Positions 11,453-18,657 of a DNA stretch of 64,000 bases are shown here, in pieces. Under the pieces are notes generated by a model. That model was given only the letters and a program-made list of their open reading frames with translations. It searched no databases and was not told the origin of the DNA. A program made the translations under genes and the position numbers. Location of the stretch: assembly GCA_025765595.1 (NCBI GenBank), contig JAIVFH010000001.1, forward strand, positions 806,001 through 870,000. Reading direction: 5' to 3'. Numbering within the stretch: position 1 is the first letter of the stretch; every line of letters starts with the position of its first letter. The DNA comes from Obelidium mucronatum (lineage: Eukaryota; Chytridiomycota; Chytridiomycetes; Chytridiales; Chytriomycetaceae).

Positions 11453-12460
11453 ATGATGGAGCATAGACGATCTGGAATAGCCATTGCCATAATATCATCA
11501 CTGGCTCTGATATTATTAGCGGCCGAGTGCAGATTTGGGAAAGTATGTGCTAAAGTGACACCTGAGACGACTTGACACAGAAACCGCACAGTCGCAGAAT
11601 CAAGAAACTGATTGGCTCATTGCTACAATGTCTCACTACACTCCAGCCGCAACGCGACGGCGATTAATAATCCGAGAAACAATGCACAAGCCATTTGCTG
11701 CGGAAGCCACATTTCGCTTTATTCTGGGGCGGCCAAACACGGAAGCTGAATCCAACAGAATAATGATCGAGAATAATACATATGGAGATATTGTTCTATT
11801 AAACTGGATTGATGAATCGCCAACGTAAAAAAAAAAACATGAATTTGCTACGTTATCGCTGAACTATCACCCACACTAACAGGACAGCAAATCGAATCAA
11901 ACCTCTAGAATTTCTAACATCAATTCTTCCAACCGGATCAAACGCTCATCTCAGGAGAAAGTTCATATCAAAAACCGACGACGACTCATACATTCACATC
12001 CCACTGTACAAGAGCACATTCATTCACCCATACATGAATACTTCTCGCGTAGTCATTGGCAGAAATTGCACAGGCTGCCAAACGTGGCTTTATCCAGCAG
12101 GCCAGTTATACACTCTCAGCCTAGACATGAGCGACCACCTTGCCAACTTGCATAAAACAATCCAGCTTGTTCCAACACAAGAAGAAGATTCGCGAATCGG
12201 ACTCCTGCTTGCGAAAAACAATGAATTCCCACCAGAGAATTACACGTTTGTTCAGTGTGGGGAATCGAGAGGCGTTTGACTGGAATCCAAACGTGCAGCA
12301 CACGTGGGCAAAGAATCATAAAGTGATGGAAGGTGCTGTGAATCCTCACAAGCTGAAGAAGGACTTTGATTTTTTGTTGGTGGCTAGTCTGTTTGGGGCG
12401 AATGGCGTCATGAGTGAAAGATTGAATGAAGTAGATCAGAATACCGGAAGGCGCAGATAA
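11453..12460 (+). CDS. Beta-1,3-galactosyltransferase-like protein (GT31), frame-broken
   Basis: GT31 enzymes are Golgi type II membrane proteins that transfer sugars from UDP donors in beta-1,3 linkage. Start ATG 11453 gives a signal anchor (GIAIAIISSLALILLAAE). The catalytic region shows RRRLIIRETM (family I-R-x-T-W/M block), TFRFILGRPN, ENNTYGDIVLLNWIDE, KTDDDSYIHIPL (the DxD-type metal site) and YPAGQLYTLSLDM. An intron at ~11828-11881 (ends CTAACAG) joins in frame. Frame breaks of +1 occur near 11570 (a TGA between the stem and catalytic domain) and near 12258 (GGGG run). It sits between two zinc-finger paralogues, so the cluster was probably interrupted or expanded around it. Confidence 0.65.
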
Positions 12461-12892
12461 AAACGTAGCAAATAATCGATTTTATTTGTCAGCGGTGTTG
12501 AACTTTGCCTTTCAAGCTTGATTCATTTTTTCGGAACTACAATTCTTCAAAAAACTCTTCCAAAGCGTATTATAAAATAAAAAGTAAATCAGTTTAGTGC
12601 AGAGAAAAATTGCAAACAATTTCTTTTGTATGACCAGCCTTACGTAAGACCTTCCACCACACCAACAAAGAATCAAAAATAAAATAAAATAAAATAAAAT
12701 GAAAGCGAAACAGAAACAAAAAATCCGTCTCAATGTGCAGTTTTGTTTTTCCTTTATGAATTAAATTTCAAATCGCTGTGGACGGAAAAAAACAGCAATA
12801 AATTCTATTGATATTGAAACCTCCCGACTTTTTCTTCTTGGTATTTCATGTGAGATTATTGTGCGATAATTGTTTCATACACGAAAAAAAAA
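12461..12892. other. Intergenic spacer with AAAAT microsatellite
   Basis: A/T-rich spacer; a short run of AAAAT units lies at about 12675-12700. No gene seen. Confidence 0.5.
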
Positions 12893-13342
12893 ATGTCTCA
12901 GCCGTCAAATTCAGCCCCCAGAGACCTTGAAATTGATCATCTTCTAAGCAGTCTCGATGCCGAACCGCCAGAAGAATCTCTACCCAAAAACACGGAGGAA
13001 TCTTCAAATATTGAGAAGCGGTTTGTCTGTAAAAAGTGTGGCTCTGCAGTTGAGTATTTTTCGCATGTTCTGGTCTTGGCGCTGAAACTGTATGTACCCC
13101 GTTTAGTTTGCACGAAAATATGACTTCAAGAGACATATTCTTTCAAAGCATTCAGATGGAATGATTCCGAAATTAGCCTGTGATGTGTGTCGAAAGACAT
13201 TCAAAAGGTGTCAGATCCCCCCGAATTTCGCATAAACACACACATGTATACTGACGATAAATCCAATAGGATGGACGGATTAAAACGACATCAGAATGGT
13301 CGCTGTAGAGGTCTCTCCCTGGTTGAATTGCTCAACCTATGA
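12893..13342 (+). CDS. C2H2 zinc-finger protein 2 (short paralogue)
   Basis: Three exons join in phase without defects: 12893..~13050, ~13110..~13208 and ~13270..13342. The protein (~110 aa) has an acidic N-terminus and then FVCKKCGSA|FARKYDFKRHILSKH and LACDVCRKTFKR|MDGLKRHQNGRC, i.e. a classical C2H2 finger and a C2HC finger, with the same intron phases as the neighbours. The stop TGA follows SLVELLNL. This is the cleanest member of the cluster and serves as the reference for spotting indels in the next one. Confidence 0.75.
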
Positions 13343-13895
13343 CTTGCATGGAACCGTTCAAGCAAATCGAAAAAAGGGCTTGGACGGCGGACAGAGCGTA
13401 TACATAAGCACGGAGAAAAGATTTTGAAGAGGGGTTATAATCAATCGTTTATTATTTATGAGTGGAGGGCTAACTTGTGTGGTTTTTGGGAAACCAAATA
13501 CGCGAAATATAAATTGGAACTGTTGACGAGAACAAAGAAAAAAACCCGACTTTCCAAACAAAATGGCTCATTTTAATGCTTCAAATTTGGCTTGTTTTCT
13601 ACTTCTTTCTTTGGTTCGAGGTTGGGGGCGTATGAAATTCTAGATTCCCGTCAAAAACCCACTTATGCGACTATACAACCATTTTGAAACAATGAAACTG
13701 AAAACTCGCGATATCTTTATGAAATTTTGTCTGACTGTTAAGTCTTTTAAAAACAGTCTCCATAAAACTATCACTTTCAGACCACACAAACAAGCGGTGA
13801 CGATAGCTCTCAACATGGAATACTCCTGCTTTCATATTAAGTTCATCGTTTTAAAAATAGTCAGAGAATATACATCTCTGTTGTTTGTTTTAGTG

Positions 13896-14414
13896 ATGGA
13901 TCAGCCGCCAGCAGCCTCCGACAATGAAGCCCTAGAAATAGACCTTCCTGTTGCAAAGTCTGGAGCAAGAGTATGGCAATACAGTACAAGGAAGCTCGTC
14001 GAATTCACAGAGTTTGGTTCCGGAGAAACCTTTCGTTTGTAAAAAGTGTGGTTTGGCAGTTAAGTCGGTTTTTGGTTCAAAACCGCAACCTCCCAAAACC
14101 TAACAAAACATCACAGTTTGCTAGAAAATACGACTTCAAACGGCATATTCTTACAACACATGGTGAAGGTGTTCTTCCGAAAATCGCTTGTGATGTTTGT
14201 CCGAAAGACTTTCAAAAGGTCTTCATTAATTCCGCCGGTCGATAGCCCCACATATACTGACTACACCCTGAATAGAATGGATGGACTTCGGAGACATCAG
14301 AATGGACGTTGTAGGGGACTTCCTCTTGTAGATTTGCTTGATGGGGCACCGTTGTTTCGAGATGCGAGTGGTCCCGACTTAGATGATGATAATTCTGAAT
14401 ACAAGATACCATAA
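13896..14414 (+). CDS. C2H2 zinc-finger protein 3 (short paralogue), frame-broken
   Basis: Closest paralogue of the gene at 12893. It starts at ATG 13896 with an acidic region, then KPFVCKKCGLA|FARKYDFKRHILTTH and a second finger ending RMDGLRRHQNGRCRG. Compared with its neighbour it has an extra C in TGTCCGAAAG (~14192; the neighbour has TGTCGAAAG), which shifts the second finger out of frame, and a further +1 change near 13970 before the first finger. The intron at ~14219-14276 keeps the position of the paralogue's intron. May be a recent pseudogene or carry assembly indels. Confidence 0.65.
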
Positions 14415-14817
14415 TTATGTGATTATAACAGCTTATTTATTCGCAATGGTGGTGTATGGCACAGGAATAACAGGCCAAAATTATAAGCCCACAATTTGAA
14501 GAACTGTGTGCAGTCAGCCGCCAAGGTCTACATGAAAAACCAATTCATTCAAAACACATACTCGCTCAGCTATTTTGATTTATTGATATCCAAAACTGAA
14601 AATTATGCAAACACATTCTCAAAGCGGCTAAAACCCAGAATACTATTGAAGTTTTCCAGTGGACTTTCGAAATTACACAGAAAGCCAATTCTCGTGAAGT
14701 AGTTGGCCTTTCGATAGTGTCGAATGAGCCGAAAATGTTTGCCGAGTGTTTCCATGCGATCCGTCATGCCGCTGCCGATTATCTTGATTGTGAGTGTGTC
14801 GATTTTCTTGAAAACCC
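14415..14817. other. Intergenic spacer
   Basis: About 400 bp of A/T-rich DNA between the third zinc-finger gene and the F-box/ankyrin gene. Short open frames on both strands have no recognisable similarity. Confidence 0.5.
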
Positions 14818-16180
14818 ATGTCTCTGCCAATCACATTTGCCCACCTGCCATCAGAAACCATTGACGCAATCCTGATCCATCTGCCCATCAACAGTGGCCT
14901 GATAAGAATTGCTTTGGCTTCAAAGTATCTCCTGGCTCCGTTTCTGCTTGCAAGTCAACCTTTTGCCAACCGCCACTGCAACCATCAAGCATTGTTCATT
15001 GACAAAAACCCGGTTCAAAAAACACTCTCTCGTGTGCGATGCTGTGGCCTACATTGTCTCGGGTCCCCGCAAGCACTTGACCATGCAATACTGGATATAC
15101 CGTTGTTTACTCGAATATCCAGCAAAGACCCGATACTGGTCCACCATTGCAAGTTTACGTGCTGACGAGATGATGACGGCTTGCAAACGAGGGCTTAATT
15201 CAATTGTCCGAATTCTATTGGTTGAAGGTGTCGCTATTTCCGATTCTCACTTGAACATTGCTGCCAAGGTTGGAAACGCCGAGCTTGTTACTCTTTTTTT
15301 ACAACAATCCAGCATAAATAAGTTTGGTTATAATACTCTGGAACTGGGAATAAGAAGCACAGATCCTAATACTGTGAGCATCCTTGTTTCTCATCCCAAA
15401 CTGGATTGGAATTCGTGGAGCGACTGGTGCCTCGATCACTCTATTCAAGACACGCGATACTCTCCTTTTGATATTTCCCCAAAAAGGACAGAAATTGTCC
15501 GGCTATTGCTTTCTCATCCCAACATTGATCCTTCTGCTGGCGAAAACCTTGCTCTGAAATCAGCAACAAAAAAAAGGAACTTTGAAGTGATCAATATGTT
15601 ACTCAAAGATCCCCGCGTTGACCCATGCATTCATCGAGGTCGTCTCTTTCAATTGGCTTGTAAATATGGCAATGTTGAGCTCCTTGGCAGATTACTGTCG
15701 GACTCAAGATTCAGACTATCAGACTTTGACCCTCTTGTACCGCTTCGCACTGCATTCAAAAGAGGGAATCCGCAGATTTTGGAATTGCTTGTCCGGTACA
15801 TGAATTTGAACCATATTTTGACGGTTGCTACAGAATACCAGAATCTCCAAGTGCTGGAACAATTGTTTTCGTCAGGTCGGTTGGGTCTTGATTTTGAGGA
15901 TAGCAACGCGCTTAGGGTCGCGTGTCTGGATGGGAATCCTGATGTGGTCCAACTTTTGTTGCAAAAGAGGTGGCAGCGGACTGAAAATGAGAGTCTTGAA
16001 TGGGCTGCGGTAGGTGGGAGCGTCGAAGTCACAGAGATGCTGGTGGATGCTGGGGTCAGTTGTTCTGCAAACGATTTTGGTGCAATGTGCGTAGCTTCAA
16101 TAATGCATCGTGAAGATATTGTGCGGCTGTTCCTTTTAGCATCGGGCGAACTGAAGGACAGAGTGTGGGCTGGGCTTTGA
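14818..16180 (+). CDS. F-box and ankyrin-repeat protein, one frame break
   Basis: The first ~50 residues from ATG 14818 (FAHLPSETIDAILIHLPINS...LASKYLLAPFLL) look like an F-box, the Skp1-binding module of SCF ubiquitin ligases. From ~15030 a second frame, one base ahead, runs 380 residues with ankyrin-like units such as NIVRLLLSHPNIDPS, VINMLLKDPRVDP and EVTEMLVDAGVSC, giving roughly ten repeats. The two frames must be joined by removing one base somewhere at 14960-15030. No intron with good borders was seen there. Large families of F-box/ankyrin genes are typical of chytrid genomes. The copia element sits ~190 bp past its stop. Confidence 0.7.
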
Positions 16181-16371
16181 AGGAATCGGTGTGAAGATTC
16201 CAGGGATGTTGACCCGATTCTTCTGCCAATAATGGAAGTTTTTGAACTCAATTGATTGCTGAAGACAGGTTGAGATAGTTTTCTTTCTTAATAACTGCAG
16301 AGCTTCACGTTCATAGCAGCGAAAGAACTGGAGAGTCTTCTAAGCTCGGTTTTTTGCCAGTGGTGAGTCTG

Positions 16372-16376
16372 AATAC
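16372..16376. repeat. Target-site duplication, left (aatac)
   Basis: The five bases AATAC directly precede the left LTR and are repeated directly after the right LTR at 21630..21634, as expected for integration of a copia-type element. Confidence 0.9.
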
Positions 16377-16716
16377 TGTGTGGAAACAGGTCATGAGTCC
16401 TATTCCCACGGAAGGAGGTGGTCAGAATTTGGAGAAGAGGAATTTGGCTAATAGCGACTGGAATTCTGGCGGGTCGGCGGGACGAATTGAAAAGGATACA
16501 TAAAGAGCCATGGGAGCGATCGGAAAGAGTATCATTCTACTCTTGGATAATTCGGTCTATATTATCCACCGATCGCAGGTGCGGGTTATTGATTATTGAT
16601 AGTGGTTTGGAATTCTTTAATTAATTGTTTCATATTATATAAACGATCATTCTACTCTTGGATAATTCGGTCTATATTATCCACCGATCGCAGCTTAATT
16701 AAAAAAGGGCCGCAAA
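16377..16716 (+). repeat. Left LTR of the copia element
   Basis: 340 bp beginning TGTGTGG and ending GCCGCAAA. It contains a 48-bp direct repeat (16531..16578 and 16646..16693; begins ATCATTCTAC, ends GATCGCAG), possibly duplicated promoter or enhancer material. The right end is fixed by the primer-binding site that starts at the next base. Confidence 0.93.
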
Positions 16717-16730
16717 GATTAAGAGTCTTA
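16717..16730 (+). other. Putative primer-binding site, tRNA-Lys(CUU) anticodon arm
   Basis: GATTAAGAGTCTTA follows the left LTR without spacer. Its reverse complement matches the usual anticodon stem-loop of eukaryotic tRNA-Lys(CUU) (AGACTCTTAATC), which suggests priming by an internal tRNA half, as known for some copia elements. The same 14 bases occur upstream of the gag of the second copia element (62470..62483, minus). Confidence 0.6.
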
Positions 16731-16791
16731 CTTGTATCTATCCGATTATTGCTAGTTGAAATATTTACTATTGAATCGCAATCGATTCACC

Positions 16792-18657
16792 ATGTCTCGC
16801 AAATCAAATTCGTTATTATCTGCAAATGGAGCCCCAGTTATTAGTTTATTTGACTGGAAGGAAGATTTAAAACGTGCTGTCAATTCTACGGCAGTTCCAA
16901 AGAAATTTATTGGACCAAAAGTGGCAAATCCGATGGAAGGAGCAGCAGCTATTTATCAGCCTATCACCCAAGCATTCGATTTACTGGAAAAAGAATATTT
17001 GTTTCCTGTAATTGGAAATTATGGTAATCAAGCAATAACTGCAAACTTGGAAGCCTATGTGTTTGCTTGCCAATCTTTTTCAAAATTGGATTCGGATATT
17101 AAAGCCGCCATCAAGCCGTTCTTGTCGGAAACACTTTTCAAAGTTTTCTGTTCAGCATCGTCTCTTTACCAAGGATACCAGACGGTGCTTACCGATACAA
17201 AGAATTTTACGGATATTCAGAAGGCGGAAATATATGTCAAAGTTAGAGCCGCGTACCAAGGAAACCACTCATATTATGAATACATGATGGAGTACTATAA
17301 TTGGTATTTAGAGTTGACGAGACTGGGGGAAAGAGGGGAATTATTTGAAAAGGAAATGGCGGAGAACTTTAAATTGGGTATTAATGAACGTGACGTCAAC
17401 CGTTTGTCAGCGTTATTTCACAACAAGAATGCGGACACTTTTGAAAGAATGCGAGTGGAGTTGGTTAACCTGGCGTCGGAAGATGTCCGTCGAGAAACAC
17501 GTTCCCGACAAGGAGCAGGAGTAGAACCGGCGACCGCACTGCAATTGGAAGGAGTTGTCCGTGAAAATCCCCGCAATCAGTTACCGGTAGGAGGAATGAA
17601 CCGTGACCAAAGAAGAATTGACCAAGTAGGGCATCGTGAGGATCCTAACAAGAAGTTGGTAGCCAAGAATTTGCCGTATGGTGTGACTGAGGACGCGGTA
17701 AAGAATGCGTTCCAGCGTTTTGGGGTTGTCAAGTCCGTCCGGATCCACCGAGGTTTGGCGTTTATCGAATACCAAGAGGCATCAGCTGTAGACCGTGCGT
17801 TGAAAACGTCATTGGCGCCAATGGCTGGGAAGACAATTGTGTTGGAACGGCACCGTCGTGCGGGTAATGGAAGTGGAGGAAATTCAACTGGTTTCACCTT
17901 CCAGTTTATTGAAGACGATGAGAACATCAATAAACGTTCGTCTGCTGCTTATTCGATGCCGTCCAGAGTTTTTCTAAAAGGTGCAGTCGATTCCGGGTGT
18001 ACACCAAACCATATAACCCCCGATGATTCCCTGTTGATGGACATCTGCCAAACTGGAAAGATTGTAAGATTCGGGACCGCCAATAAAGGATCTATTTCGT
18101 CCAACGGGCTCATAGGCAGTTTTACGGGGACAACAAAGGTCCCGGAACCGTTTACACTATCGAACATTATGGTGGTCCCCGGTGCGGCAACAACTCTTTT
18201 CTCAGTATTTGCTATCGTATCCAAGCTGGGGATGGATGTGTGGTTTACAACAGAACAGGACGGTCGTTACTCGGTTAATGTAGGTCACTTAGGCCAAACT
18301 GGAGTTCCGGTCACTCATGCCAAGGGATTTGAAAGGAATGGATTATTTGAATTAGAGTTGGAAGCGGAGGTAGGCTCGGCAATGCTGGGTCAAAGTTTAC
18401 CAGTTAAGAAAACATGGAGTATCTGGCATAACCGAATGATGTGTGCCAGTCATAAAATTATGGCGCGTACATACCGGTCCGGAGCAGTAACAGGTTTTGA
18501 AGACTGGATTTACTGTACATGCCGATTGAATCATTGGGAGGAGCCAAATATATTTTGGGTGCAACCGTATGGAACCGTCGTAAATATCGGATGGCATTCC
18601 CGTTGCGTCATAAGTGGGAAGTTGCAGAAAAGATCAAATGGATTACTGCAATGTTAG
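16792..18657 (+). CDS. Copia Gag-protease ORF with an RNA-recognition motif
   Basis: Starts at ATG 16792 (MSRKSNSLL), preferred over the in-frame ATG-less extension upstream. Residues ~1-240 resemble a helical copia Gag. At ~284-355 is an RRM: LVAKNLPYGVTEDAV (RNP2-like) and HRGLAFIEYQEASAV (RNP1-like), in the place where copia Gags usually carry a CCHC knuckle. The protease follows at ~395 with VDSGCTPNHIT (the D-S-G active site). Near the end is the pre-integrase block HNRMMCASHKIMARTYRSGAVTG. After ~18510 the frame leaves the pol sequence and stops at 18657; the remaining residues are out-of-frame read-through. Confidence 0.85.
   Translation: MSRKSNSLLSANGAPVISLFDWKEDLKRAVNSTAVPKKFIGPKVANPMEGAAAIYQPITQAFDLLEKEYLFPVIGNYGNQAITANLEAYVFACQSFSKLDSDIKAAIKPFLSETLFKVFCSASSLYQGYQTVLTDTKNFTDIQKAEIYVKVRAAYQGNHSYYEYMMEYYNWYLELTRLGERGELFEKEMAENFKLGINERDVNRLSALFHNKNADTFERMRVELVNLASEDVRRETRSRQGAGVEPATALQLEGVVRENPRNQLPVGGMNRDQRRIDQVGHREDPNKKLVAKNLPYGVTEDAVKNAFQRFGVVKSVRIHRGLAFIEYQEASAVDRALKTSLAPMAGKTIVLERHRRAGNGSGGNSTGFTFQFIEDDENINKRSSAAYSMPSRVFLKGAVDSGCTPNHITPDDSLLMDICQTGKIVRFGTANKGSISSNGLIGSFTGTTKVPEPFTLSNIMVVPGAATTLFSVFAIVSKLGMDVWFTTEQDGRYSVNVGHLGQTGVPVTHAKGFERNGLFELELEAEVGSAMLGQSLPVKKTWSIWHNRMMCASHKIMARTYRSGAVTGFEDWIYCTCRLNHWEEPNIFWVQPYGTVVNIGWHSRCVISGKLQKRSNGLLQC

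Noticed and set aside
1730..15030. Genome-wide programmed +1 frameshifting at TGA codons
   Set aside because: Some breaks create a TGA (NMNAT, GT31) but others, such as the third in NMNAT (~7408) and zinc-finger 3 (~14192), lie away from any stop, there is no shared slippery sequence, and many genes have none. Indel error or decay is simpler.
16418..16624. 68-codon ORF present twice (also at 21331)
   Set aside because: It lies wholly in the LTR and is duplicated only because the LTRs are; it has no protein-like features.
18519..18657. Programmed -1 frameshift between Gag and Pol of the copia element
   Set aside because: The overlap coincides with loss of conserved integrase sequence, so a deletion explains the frame change; no slippery heptamer was seen.
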